A stretch of 64,000 bases of DNA, taken from positions 1-64,000 of the forward strand of contig JAJFVL010000054.1 in the NCBI GenBank assembly GCA_021371855.1. Direction: 5' to 3'. Shown in pieces: positions 41,020 to 50,342 of the stretch (positions within the stretch are counted from its first letter, which is position 1; every line of letters starts with the position of its first letter). The stretch comes from Bacteroidales bacterium. Lineage in GTDB: Bacteria > Bacteroidota > Bacteroidia > Bacteroidales > VadinHA17. The notes beneath the pieces were generated by a model, which was not told the DNA's origin, ran no database searches, and saw only the letters and a list, made by a program, of their open reading frames with translations. Both the position numbers and the translations under genes were made by a program.

Positions 41020-42585
41020 ATGAAAATCAAGAGAATCTCCATAGTTTTAATGCTGCTGATATTTCTGCCGGTATGGTTAATGTCGCAGAGTGAAAATGTT
41101 GACCTCAGCATGATCTACAAGATCAAGCAGGAAGGGATGAAAAATTCAAACATTGAGGAACTGGCATTCTGGCTGACTGATTTTGTAGGACCAAGACTTA
41201 CGGGGTCAACCGGTAATAATCGCGGGAATGAATGGGCAAAGAAAAAGATGGAGGAACTTGGTTTTCAAAATGTAAGAATTGAAGAAGCTTGTGATTTCAG
41301 TCGTGGCGGATGGGACAATCTGAAGTCATACGCAGCTATGACTGCCCCATATTATGTAAACTTTGCCTGCAATCCAGTTGCATGGACAGGAAGCACAAAC
41401 GGGATTATCAAAGGTGATGTTGTGCTTATCGATGCAAAAAGTGAAAGCGACCTTGAAAAATATAAGGGAAAACTGTCCGGTAAGATAGTATTATTGCCGT
41501 CCACCTCTGTTTATGAGGTTAATTTTGAACCTCTGGCAAGCCGTTTGACTGATGCCCAACTTAAAGATCTCTCAATGGCATCTTCCCAAACACAAGGAAA
41601 ACGAGCCACATTTGATTTTACCGGAATGATGGCACAGAGAGCTCTCCGTATGAAAATATCTGCATTCATCCAGAATGAAGGTGCAGCCGTGATCCTTAAC
41701 AATTCAGGTACTTTTAATGTACCAAGATCAAATGGCGCAAATTATAAAGCAGGAGACAAAGTACCTGTCGCAGAATTAAACCTCCCGGTTGAGGACCATG
41801 GCAGAATGGAACGTCTGTTGCGACATAATGTACCGGTTGAAATGGAGATTGAAATCCGGAATAAATTCTTTGATAGCCCAAAAGTTTATAATGTGATAGG
41901 TGAAATACCAGGTACAGATAAAAAACTTAAAGATGAAATAGTTCTATTAGGTGCTCATATTGATTCATGGCACGGAGGAACCGGTGCTGCAGATAATGCT
42001 TCAGGTTGTATAGTAATGATGGAAGCTCTCCGTATCCTCAAAAACCTCGATGTTGCTCCCCGCAGAACAATAAGGATTGCACTCTGGGGAGGTGAAGAAC
42101 AAGGCTTGTTCGGATCAGCCGGATATGCAGAAAAATACCTTTTTGATCAGAAAACAAAAGAACACAAACCCGGGTATGACAAATTTGCCGGATACTTTAA
42201 TATGGATAACGGATCGGGTAAATATAGAGGAATATACATTCAGGAAAATGAACTCGTGAGACCATTGTTTGAAGAGTGGCTAAAACCATTTGCAGACATG
42301 GGAGCTTCTACAATTACAATCAGGAACACCGGTGGAACAGATCATCTTTCGTTCGACCGTGCCGGACTCCCTGCATTCCAGTTTATTCAGGATGAGATTG
42401 AATATGACCGTGGCTATCATACAATTATGGACACCTATGAAAGACTGGTAATGGCCGATCTTAAGCAGAATGCCATTATCACTGCTTCATTTGTCTACAA
42501 TGCAGCAATGAGGGAGGTTAAACTACCGGCAAAACCTGCAATGAGACCCAGACAGGAAAAGGATTCCGCCCATATGATGCAATAG
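41020..42585 (+). CDS. M28 carboxypeptidase Q-like metallopeptidase, secreted
   Basis: 521 residues with a signal peptide (SIVLMLLIFLPVWLMSQS). After an N-terminal segment with WLTDFVGPRLTGSTGNNRGNEWAKKKMEELGF comes a PA insert (SGKIVLLPSTS), then the zinc sites VLLGAHIDSWHGGTGAADNASGCIVMMEALRIL, WGGEEQGLFGSAGYAEKY, FNMDNGSGKYRG and GGTDHLSFDRAGLPAFQF. This matches the plasma glutamate carboxypeptidase branch of M28, which removes residues from peptides. It converges on tex with 16 bases between the stops. Confidence 0.93.
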   Translation: MKIKRISIVLMLLIFLPVWLMSQSENVDLSMIYKIKQEGMKNSNIEELAFWLTDFVGPRLTGSTGNNRGNEWAKKKMEELGFQNVRIEEACDFSRGGWDNLKSYAAMTAPYYVNFACNPVAWTGSTNGIIKGDVVLIDAKSESDLEKYKGKLSGKIVLLPSTSVYEVNFEPLASRLTDAQLKDLSMASSQTQGKRATFDFTGMMAQRALRMKISAFIQNEGAAVILNNSGTFNVPRSNGANYKAGDKVPVAELNLPVEDHGRMERLLRHNVPVEMEIEIRNKFFDSPKVYNVIGEIPGTDKKLKDEIVLLGAHIDSWHGGTGAADNASGCIVMMEALRILKNLDVAPRRTIRIALWGGEEQGLFGSAGYAEKYLFDQKTKEHKPGYDKFAGYFNMDNGSGKYRGIYIQENELVRPLFEEWLKPFADMGASTITIRNTGGTDHLSFDRAGLPAFQFIQDEIEYDRGYHTIMDTYERLVMADLKQNAIITASFVYNAAMREVKLPAKPAMRPRQEKDSAHMMQ

Positions 42586-42601
42586 CCAAATTACAGAGTT
42601 A

Positions 42602-44749
42602 TTAATTCTGATCTGATTTCTTATCGACATCTTTCATTGACAATTGAATGCGTTTTCTTTCAATGTCAACTGCCAGAACCTTTACCATAACGTGCTGATG
42701 CAGTTTTACTATAGTTGAGGGATCCTGAACATAAGTTTTGCTCATATTTGAAATATGCACCAGTCCATCCTGTTTGATGCCTATGTCAACAAAAGCCCCA
42801 AATTTTGTAATATTTGTTACTATTCCGGGAATGACCATTCCCGGAATTAAGTCCTCCATTGTATGAACATCCGCGAAATTGAATTCCTTGATTTTTGATC
42901 TGGGATCCCGGCCTGGTTTCGCCAGTTCATTCATTATGTCTTTAAGGGTGGGCAATCCCGTAACCGGGGTGATATATCGTTCCAGTCTGATCTCCTTCCG
43001 TTTGTTTTCGTTGGTTACCAGTTCTTTAATATCGCATCCGAGATCTTTCGACATTTGTTCAACAACATGATAACTCTCAGGATGCACGGCACTTGCATCA
43101 AGAGGATTCTCAGCATTTCGGATTCTCATAAAACCGGCACTTTGCTCGAAGGCTTTTTCCCCCATCCGTTTTACCTTAAGAAGTTCTTTGCGTGATTTGA
43201 ATGGTCCGTTTTCGGAACGGTAATCAATGATATTCTGTGCAAGTTGCGGCCCCAGACCCGAAACATAGGTTAAAAGATGCTTGCTTGCAGTATTCACCTC
43301 GACACCAACCGCATTAACACAACTCATAACAACATCATCGAGCGATTTCTGCAGCTTCTGCTGGTCGACATCATGCTGATACTGGCCAACCCCTATTGAT
43401 TTGGGATCCAACTTTACCAATTCTGCCAGCGGATCCATAAGTCGGCGACCTATTGACACAGCTCCACGGACAGTAACATCATAATCGGGAAATTCATCAC
43501 GCGCTGTCTTTGATGCAGAGTATATCGAAGCTCCGGCCTCACTGACAACAAAAACCTGGATATCATTTTCAAACTTGATCCATTTAATAAAATCTTCGGT
43601 CTCACGGCTTGCTGTACCATTACCGATAGCAATAGCCTCTATCTTGTAGGCATTTACCAGTGTCAAAATTTTCTTTATTGACATTGCAGTCTCATTCTGT
43701 GGTGCATGGGGATAAATTGTTTCATTATGAACAAGATTACCCTGTCTGTCGAGGCAAACAACCTTACAACCAGTCCGGAATCCAGGATCAATGGCCAGAA
43801 CATTTTTCTCGCCCAAAGGAGAGCCGAGAAGAAGCTGACGCAAATTTTCAGCAAACACGGTAATTGCGTCAATATCTGCCTTTTCCTTTGATATATTTCT
43901 GAATTCTGTCTCCATTGATGAGGAAAGAAGTCGTTTCCAGCTGTCTTTAACAGCGTCAGCAACAAGATCAGACGAAGCATTCTTTCCTTTAATGAATATT
44001 TTATTTAACATATCGAGGGCATTCTCTTCAGAAGGTTCCACTGACAGTTTTAAAAAACCTTCCTCCTCTCCTCTCCTCATTGCAAGCAGTCTGTGAGATG
44101 GGCACTTCTTAAGAGATTCCGACCAGTTATAATAATCGCTGTATTTAATACCTTCAGCTTCTTTCCCTTTAACAACCCTGGAATAAATAACAGCCTCTTT
44201 TTCAAAAAGATATCGCAGCTGTTTCCTGGCTTTTTCATCTTCACTTACCCATTCTGCTATAATATCGGAAGCTCCTGCCATTGCATCTTCAACAGTGGCG
44301 ACATAATCATTCAGAAACTCCTCAGCTTTGAGTGACGGATCATTCTCTTTCTGATCCATAATGATGGCAGCAAGCGGTTCAAGCCCTTTCTCCCTTGCAA
44401 TTGTTGCGCGTGTACGGCGTTTTGGCCTGTAAGGAAGATAGATATCCTCAAGCTCGGTCATTGTCAGAGTAGCATCAATTTTCTGTCTGAGTTCAGGAGT
44501 CATTTTTTCCTGCTCCTCAATCGACTTCAGAATAGCTTCCCTGCGGGCATCCAGATCTTTCAGACGTTCATATTCTTCCTTGATATTCATCAGTTTAACT
44601 TCATCAAGGCTGCCTGTCATCTCTTTCCTGTACCGGCTGATAAACGGGATGGTGGCTCCCCCATCCATAAGCCTTATCGTGTTTTCGACCTGCCAGTCAT
44701 GGAGTCCCAGCTTTTTCGCTACCAGAACAATATTCCTGTTTGTGTTCAT
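42602..44749 (-). CDS. tex: Tex-family S1 RNA-binding transcription accessory protein
   Basis: 715 residues, the usual Tex size. The N-terminal helical domain (ENTIRLMDGGATIPFISRYRKEMTG) is followed by a YqgF/RNase-H-like domain (NVLAIDPGFRTGCKVVCLDRQGNLVHNETIYPH), helix-hairpin-helix motifs (VNTASKHLLTYVSGLGPQLAQNIIDYRSENGPF) and a C-terminal S1 domain (GMVIPGIVTNITKFGAFVDIGIKQDGLVHISNMS). It binds nucleic acid and affects transcription and gene expression. It lies six bases after the methyltransferase gene. Confidence 0.96.
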   Translation of the reverse strand: MNTNRNIVLVAKKLGLHDWQVENTIRLMDGGATIPFISRYRKEMTGSLDEVKLMNIKEEYERLKDLDARREAILKSIEEQEKMTPELRQKIDATLTMTELEDIYLPYRPKRRTRATIAREKGLEPLAAIIMDQKENDPSLKAEEFLNDYVATVEDAMAGASDIIAEWVSEDEKARKQLRYLFEKEAVIYSRVVKGKEAEGIKYSDYYNWSESLKKCPSHRLLAMRRGEEEGFLKLSVEPSEENALDMLNKIFIKGKNASSDLVADAVKDSWKRLLSSSMETEFRNISKEKADIDAITVFAENLRQLLLGSPLGEKNVLAIDPGFRTGCKVVCLDRQGNLVHNETIYPHAPQNETAMSIKKILTLVNAYKIEAIAIGNGTASRETEDFIKWIKFENDIQVFVVSEAGASIYSASKTARDEFPDYDVTVRGAVSIGRRLMDPLAELVKLDPKSIGVGQYQHDVDQQKLQKSLDDVVMSCVNAVGVEVNTASKHLLTYVSGLGPQLAQNIIDYRSENGPFKSRKELLKVKRMGEKAFEQSAGFMRIRNAENPLDASAVHPESYHVVEQMSKDLGCDIKELVTNENKRKEIRLERYITPVTGLPTLKDIMNELAKPGRDPRSKIKEFNFADVHTMEDLIPGMVIPGIVTNITKFGAFVDIGIKQDGLVHISNMSKTYVQDPSTIVKLHQHVMVKVLAVDIERKRIQLSMKDVDKKSDQN

Positions 44750-44755
44750 ATATCT

Positions 44756-45937
44756 TTATTCAACGTAAATAACCAAACCTTTAAGATATTCGCTCTCGGG
44801 GTGATAAATGTTTATCGGATGGTCAGGCGGCTGACTCATCTGGTAAAGGATCCTCACACTGCGGCCTGTATTGGCTGCCGCAGCAAAAACCGATTTTCTG
44901 AAGTTCTCTTTTGTCACCACCTGCGAACACGAAAATGTAAAAATTATACCACCCGGCTTTATTTGCTCTATTGCTTTAATATTAAGTCTCTTATATCCCT
45001 GCAAGGCATTATCCAGCACTTTGTTATGCTTAGCGAAAGCCGGCGGGTCGAGTATTATCAGATCGTATTGATCTTTAATATGATTCAGATAGTCGAATGC
45101 ATCAACCTGGAATGACTCATGCCGTGAATCATCTCCATAGTTGAGTTTAATATTTTCATTCGCCAGTTCTATTGCGGAGGGGGAGCTGTCTACAGTATGG
45201 ACTAAAGATGCATTTTTCATGGCATAAACTGAAAATGCACCCGTATAACCGAACATATTTAATACACTTCTTCCTTCAGTAAAGTCTTCGAGTAGTTTTC
45301 TGTTTTCTCTCTGATCGATAAAAAAACCTGTTTTCTGCCCGGTGGTCCAGTCAATTTTAAATTTGTATCCGTTTTCTGTTACAATAACAGGATCAGAATT
45401 GCCATAAAGAAATTCATTTACAGCGGAAACCCCTGACATATGCGGTATGGTTCCTTCGCTCTTATCATAAACTGCAATAATTTGATCTTTCATCAGTTCA
45501 ACCAGGATAGCTGCTATTTCTTTACGTATCCTGTAAAAACCAAGCGAATGCATCTGTATTACAGCAACCCTGTTATAGTAATCGATTATCAGTCCCGGTA
45601 ATCCATCCCCTTCTCCATGAACAATCCGGAACACATTTATCCCGGGGTTACCGATAATCCCAATTAATTTCCTGTAATCGATTGCTTTTTTTATTTTCTC
45701 CCTGAAGAAAACGATATCCGGAGTAACCTGTTCAAATGAAAGGATTCTTACTGCAATTGAACTGGGTTGATAATGACCTACTGCCAGAAATGCGTTTTGA
45801 TTATCATAAACATCCACAAGATCACCTTCTGCCGGATTGCCATATATCTTTTTAATAGCTCCTGAAAATATCCATGGATGATATCTGAAAACTGATTGCT
45901 CTTTACCTGATTTAAGTACTATTTTTACCCGCTCCAC
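44756..45937 (-). CDS. RlmI-type 23S rRNA cytosine methyltransferase (class I SAM, PUA domain)
   Basis: 393 residues. The N-terminal PUA domain (VFRYHPWIFSGAIKKIYGNPAEGDLVDVYD) is followed by an EEHEE-like region and a Rossmann methyltransferase with SVLNMFGYTGAFSVYAMKNASLVHTVDSSPSAIELANENIKLN and the catalytic LIILDPPAFAKHNKVL...GGIIFTFSCSQVV. This layout matches RlmI, which makes m5C in 23S rRNA, and related enzymes. Cytoplasmic. Between the exonuclease gene and tex on the same strand, so probably one transcript. Confidence 0.92.
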   Translation of the reverse strand: MERVKIVLKSGKEQSVFRYHPWIFSGAIKKIYGNPAEGDLVDVYDNQNAFLAVGHYQPSSIAVRILSFEQVTPDIVFFREKIKKAIDYRKLIGIIGNPGINVFRIVHGEGDGLPGLIIDYYNRVAVIQMHSLGFYRIRKEIAAILVELMKDQIIAVYDKSEGTIPHMSGVSAVNEFLYGNSDPVIVTENGYKFKIDWTTGQKTGFFIDQRENRKLLEDFTEGRSVLNMFGYTGAFSVYAMKNASLVHTVDSSPSAIELANENIKLNYGDDSRHESFQVDAFDYLNHIKDQYDLIILDPPAFAKHNKVLDNALQGYKRLNIKAIEQIKPGGIIFTFSCSQVVTKENFRKSVFAAAANTGRSVRILYQMSQPPDHPINIYHPESEYLKGLVIYVE

Positions 45938-46032
45938 CTTTTAGTTCCTCTATTAATTATTTCAATCTGTAAAAGTCCGGCCACCAACCCACGTGAAAAT
46001 TCTTTCAACTTCAGCTCACTCCAAACTATCTC

Positions 46033-46689
46033 CTAAACAGCATGACCGTTTACCAGTTTCCTGTATATCTGGTGGCACACCCAGGCATCGGTAGCTGCAT
46101 ATATCTGCTGGGCTTCGGTTAGTTGCTCTGCTTCCCAGTCGGTCACCTGCTGACGTTTGGATATTCTGAAGCCAAGGATTATGGCAGTAAGTTTTTTCAA
46201 TCCCGAGCTCTGAATCCCATAATCCCTGACAAAATTCTGAAGATCGATAAAACCGTTGGGAGTGAATTTTTTTACTCCTTCAAGAAACCGTATGTCATCA
46301 TGAACTGCAACTCCTGCTTTTTTTACGGAAGGATCAGACAGCAGATCGCTCAGTTCCTGCGGAATACCTATTTTATTGATACGAAAAAGGCACGCCAGGT
46401 TATCTGTAGAAAGCTGGATAAGTGAAACAGAATTCTTCTGCCCTTTTTTGAATGTTGGTTTTGTCTCGGTATCAAAACCAAGCAGATCCGATCCAAGCAG
46501 CTTTGGAAAAACTTCATAATAAGTATTAAGATTATCAACAACTACTATTTCACCCTTGAACCATGAGAGTTCACATGCGGCAATTTCTTCGGTTGTAATA
46601 TTCTCCTTATACTTTTTATTAACTTTCTCTCCTGAAATCTTTTTGTCGTCTGGTAATAAACCAGTCATCAATGTTTCGTCTTTCGTCAT
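46033..46689 (-). CDS. DEDD 3'-5' exonuclease (RNase D-like)
   Basis: 218 residues. The exonuclease domain shows LLGFDTETKPTFKKGQKNSVSLIQLSTD (first acidic pair), KKAGVAVHDDIRFLEGV (second), and ISKRQQVTDWEAEQLTEAQQIYAATDAWVCHQIY (last Tyr/Asp pair, DEDDy type). It would degrade RNA or DNA from the 3' end. The start overlaps the DUF5063 gene by 71 bases; a Met seven residues later would still overlap by 50. The overlap suggests translational coupling. Confidence 0.92.
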   Translation of the reverse strand: MTKDETLMTGLLPDDKKISGEKVNKKYKENITTEEIAACELSWFKGEIVVVDNLNTYYEVFPKLLGSDLLGFDTETKPTFKKGQKNSVSLIQLSTDNLACLFRINKIGIPQELSDLLSDPSVKKAGVAVHDDIRFLEGVKKFTPNGFIDLQNFVRDYGIQSSGLKKLTAIILGFRISKRQQVTDWEAEQLTEAQQIYAATDAWVCHQIYRKLVNGHAV

Positions 46690-47239
46690 TTTTATCTACA
46701 TCATTTTCTACTTTCCCTATTTCTTCTCCTGAATAGATGAATTTATGAATAGCTCTCATAGAGTTCAGAAGTTTCTGACCCCAAAAATTCTCAAAGTTCA
46801 TCCTGCATTCCCAAACAGCGTCATTCATTACTTCACCGGTACCTGTCTGATAAAGAAGAAGAAAATCTTTAATATCCTGATAGATATCAGCCATGTTCTC
46901 TGAAATGCTTGATAAAACAGGTTCCTCCGACTCTTTTATTTTTTCATCAAACACCTCGAGATAATCATTAGCAGTGCCAAATTTTTCTTTTAGGGTTTCA
47001 TTAATCCTTGTCCAGTCAGATTCAGTTACAAACTTCTCATTCCCATCTTCAAAAAAAGGAGTCAGTTGTGGTAAGAGAGAAGCCTTTAGGTACATAAGTG
47101 GCAAAATTCGTTGCAATATCTTAAGCAATTCATCGCCTTTCAATCCTGAAGCACGCTCTGAATATTTGCAGAATTCATTTGCAACAGCAACAAACTCTAT
47201 AACGTTCCTCGAATAAACAGGATCAGTATTATTATCCAT
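46619..47239 (-). CDS. DUF5063-family protein
   Basis: A 206-residue acidic, mostly helical cytoplasmic protein (MDNNTDPVYSRNVIEFVAVANEFCKYSERAS; DYLEVFDEKIKESEEPVLSSISENMADIYQDIKDFLLLYQTG; ECRMNFENFWGQKLLNSMRAIHKFIYS). It matches the DUF5063 family of Bacteroidota, often found next to a 3'-5' exonuclease gene. The function is unknown. First gene of the probable DUF5063-exonuclease-methyltransferase-tex transcript. Confidence 0.85.
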   Translation of the reverse strand: MDNNTDPVYSRNVIEFVAVANEFCKYSERASGLKGDELLKILQRILPLMYLKASLLPQLTPFFEDGNEKFVTESDWTRINETLKEKFGTANDYLEVFDEKIKESEEPVLSSISENMADIYQDIKDFLLLYQTGTGEVMNDAVWECRMNFENFWGQKLLNSMRAIHKFIYSGEEIGKVENDVDKNDERRNIDDWFITRRQKDFRRES

Positions 47240-47261
47240 TCGTCAATACCTTTTTACCGGG

Positions 47262-47269
47262 CAAAATTA
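47262..47269 (-). promoter_or_regulatory. -7 box of the DUF5063-exonuclease-rlmI-tex transcript
   Basis: On the minus strand TAATTTTG (47269 to 47262) matches TAnnTTTG and lies 22 bases upstream of the DUF5063 start at 47239. No clear -33 TTTG is seen at the right distance. Confidence 0.45.
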
Positions 47270-47438
47270 GACAATTTTAAACGTTATTGGAGAAGTGTGA
47301 CTCCTTTGTCGAAAAAATAAGGAAGAAATTGATTATGACACCCAAAAAAAAGAAAGAAATAAAATCATTAACGACAGAATAATAAAGAACAATTTTAAAT
47401 CCTTATTTTTATTGCCCTATAATATTTTAAATTATACC

Positions 47439-50270
47439 ATGCTAACCGGAAATTATAAAGTTCTTTACGAACGCCTTGGAAAAAAAATCGATCGGAAAAG
47501 AATTTTTCACGATCCGCTCCATACATTGGCTTTTGGAACTGATGCCAGCTTTTACCGACTGATCCCAAAGATGGTGATCATGGCAAATGATGAAAAGGAA
47601 GTCTCTCTGATCATGCATGAGTGTTCGACGCTGGCTGTTCCGGTGACATTCCGGGCATCAGGAACCAGTCTTTCAGGGCAGGCAGTCAGTGATTCTGTCA
47701 TGGTGATTGTCGGAGAAAACTGGAAAGGTTACCAGATAACCGATAACGGCAGTAAAATCAAAAGTCAACCTGGGCTGACCGGTGGAAAAATAAATGCACT
47801 GCTTGCTCCTTATGGCAGGAAAATCGGCCCGGATCCTGCTTCCATAAAGTCTGCTACAATCGGGGGTATTGTCGCAAATAATGCAAGTGGAATGAGTAGC
47901 GGAACGGTCAAAAATGCCTATAATACAATTCAAAGCATACGCATAATCCTTTTTGACGGGACCATTCTTGATACAGGTGACAATACAAGCAAGGATGAAT
48001 TTCTTAAATCACATTCACATTTTATCGAAGAAATTAAAACTCTGGCAAAATCAGTAAACGAGAATCCCAGACTTTCTGAGAGGATCAGAAAAAAGTTTAA
48101 AATTAAAAACACAACAGGATACAGTCTTAATGCACTCACCGATTATACCGATCCTTTTGATATTATCGCACACCTTATGATTGGTTCCGAAGGCACACTG
48201 GGATTCATCTCCGGGATAACTCTTAATACTGTCATTGAACACCCTTTCAAGGCAAGCGCATTAATGATCTTTCCTGATATTGAAAAAGCCTGCACAGCAG
48301 TTTCAGTCCTTAAATCAACACCGGTTGAAGCAGTTGAGCTTATTGACCGTTCAGGATTGCGATCAGTTGAAAATGAAACCGGAATGCCCGGATATTTAAA
48401 AAGCCTGCAGCAAAATGCCTGTGCCATACTGGTTGAAACTGCTGCTGACATGAAAGCCGGCCTTGATAAACAGATTCAAATAATACTGGAATCTATCAGG
48501 GATATACCAACAGAGATCCCTGTACATTTTACAGATGTTCCTGAAGAATATGCTGTTTACTGGAAAATACGTGAAGGGCTGTTCCCGTCAGTTGGAGCTA
48601 TGCGTAACAAAGGGACAACTGTTATAATCGAGGACGTTGCATTTCCGATACAACATTTAGCAGCCGCCACTCTTGATCTTAAAGAGCTTCTGAATAAATA
48701 TCGTTATGATGATTCAGTAATATATGGCCATGCCCTGGAGGGAAACCTGCATTTTATTTTCAGTCAGGACTTTGGGATAAATGAAGAGATTGAACGGTAT
48801 GAAAAATTAATGTCGGAAGTTGCCAATCTTGTTTTGGACAAATATGACGGATCATTAAAAGCAGAACATGGTACCGGACGAAACGTAGCTCCATTCGTGG
48901 AGAAAGAATGGGGAGAAGAAGCTTACATTCTGATGCAGATGATCAAAGATATTTTCGATCCTCAGAACATGCTTAATCCCGGAGTTATTATGAATTCCGA
49001 TCCTAAAATCCATCTTAAAAACCTAAAGCCCATTCCTGTCGCCAATGAATTAATTGATAAGTGTATTGAATGTGGTTTCTGTGAGCCGTCATGCGTCTCA
49101 GCCGGTCTTACTCTGACACCCAGACAACGTATTGTGGTTTACAGAGAAATGGTTTCGCTTAAAAAAAGCGGACACGAACCTCATATTGCTGCCGCTCTGG
49201 CAAAGTCTTTTTCATATGAAGGGGACAATACGTGTGCCACAGATGGATTATGTGCTGCAAGTTGTCCTGTTAAAATAGATACCGGGAAACTTATTAAGCA
49301 CCTCAGGGAGGAACAAATAGGATCGAACCAGAATATGGCAAACTGGATTGCGGGCCACATGAGTTTTGTAACTGCTTCGGCACGGGTCGGACTTTCGGTT
49401 GTCAATTTTTTTCATGTTGTCCTTGGAACTTTTTTGATGAAAGGTATTTCCGGCGGTATGCGGAAAATATCGGGGAACAGGATCCCTTTCTGGAATCCGT
49501 TTATGCCAACAGGAGCTAAAAAGATAAAGATAAATAATGAACCCATCTCAGACAATCCCCGCAAAGTGGTCTATTTCCCATCATGCATAAACCGGTCGAT
49601 GGGAGTATCGCGTGATCATCGTGAAGAAAAACAGTTATCAGAAAAAATGATCTCCCTTCTGCATAAAGGTGGCTATGAGGTTATTTATCCTGAGAACCTC
49701 AATAATCTATGCTGTGGCATGGCGTTTTTAAGTAAAGGATACATTGAGGCAGGGAAGAAAAAGTCCTCTGAACTTGAAGCTGCTCTTTTGACAGCAAGCA
49801 GGAATGGAGAGTACCCGGTTCTTTGTGATATGAGTCCATGTCTGTATACCATGAAAGATAATATGAAGTCGGACCTGAAGCTATATGAGCCTGTCGAGTT
49901 TATATCAGATCATCTTCTTCCTTATCTGACCATTAAACCAATAGATGAAACGATTACAGTATTTCCTGTGTGCAGTATGAAAAAGTTGGGACTCGACGGA
50001 AAACTGGCTGAACTGGCAAAGCTTTGCGCCACGAAGGTTATAGTCGCCGATACAAATTGTTGTGGATTTGCAGGCGATCGCGGTTTTACTTATCCGGAAT
50101 TGAATAAACACGGTTTACGTGACCTGAAAAATCAAATGCCCGAAACAGTAAAACATGGATATTCAACAAGTCGTACATGTGAAATAGGTATGAGTATGCA
50201 TTCAGGAGTATCTCATAAATCGATTTGTTACCTTGTGGATAAGGCAAGTAGTCCTAAAACAGATTTATAG
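47439..50270 (+). CDS. FAD/Fe-S oxidoreductase (D-lactate/2-hydroxyacid dehydrogenase type)
   Basis: The start is placed at ATG 47439 (MLTGNYKVLYERLGKKID), giving 943 residues; a TTG nine codons earlier is in frame. It has an FAD-binding PCMH domain (TFRASGTSLSGQAVSDSVMVIVG, GLTGGKINALLAPYGRKIGPDPAS, IGGIVANNASGMSSG), an FAD-oxidase C domain ending in KAEHGTGRNVAPFVEKEWG, two [4Fe-4S] motifs (CIECGFCEPSCVSAG; CATDGLCAASCPVKID) and two CCG repeats (NNLCCGMAFLSKG; DTNCCGFAGDRG). This fusion of GlcD- and GlpC-like parts oxidises a 2-hydroxyacid such as D-lactate and passes electrons onward. Confidence 0.9.
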   Translation: MLTGNYKVLYERLGKKIDRKRIFHDPLHTLAFGTDASFYRLIPKMVIMANDEKEVSLIMHECSTLAVPVTFRASGTSLSGQAVSDSVMVIVGENWKGYQITDNGSKIKSQPGLTGGKINALLAPYGRKIGPDPASIKSATIGGIVANNASGMSSGTVKNAYNTIQSIRIILFDGTILDTGDNTSKDEFLKSHSHFIEEIKTLAKSVNENPRLSERIRKKFKIKNTTGYSLNALTDYTDPFDIIAHLMIGSEGTLGFISGITLNTVIEHPFKASALMIFPDIEKACTAVSVLKSTPVEAVELIDRSGLRSVENETGMPGYLKSLQQNACAILVETAADMKAGLDKQIQIILESIRDIPTEIPVHFTDVPEEYAVYWKIREGLFPSVGAMRNKGTTVIIEDVAFPIQHLAAATLDLKELLNKYRYDDSVIYGHALEGNLHFIFSQDFGINEEIERYEKLMSEVANLVLDKYDGSLKAEHGTGRNVAPFVEKEWGEEAYILMQMIKDIFDPQNMLNPGVIMNSDPKIHLKNLKPIPVANELIDKCIECGFCEPSCVSAGLTLTPRQRIVVYREMVSLKKSGHEPHIAAALAKSFSYEGDNTCATDGLCAASCPVKIDTGKLIKHLREEQIGSNQNMANWIAGHMSFVTASARVGLSVVNFFHVVLGTFLMKGISGGMRKISGNRIPFWNPFMPTGAKKIKINNEPISDNPRKVVYFPSCINRSMGVSRDHREEKQLSEKMISLLHKGGYEVIYPENLNNLCCGMAFLSKGYIEAGKKKSSELEAALLTASRNGEYPVLCDMSPCLYTMKDNMKSDLKLYEPVEFISDHLLPYLTIKPIDETITVFPVCSMKKLGLDGKLAELAKLCATKVIVADTNCCGFAGDRGFTYPELNKHGLRDLKNQMPETVKHGYSTSRTCEIGMSMHSGVSHKSICYLVDKASSPKTDL

Positions 50271-50342
50271 TATTTAGTGTATTATCAAAAAAAGTAAAAA
50301 TTGGCCACAGATATTCCCACTTTGGAAATTTAAAAGCAAATT

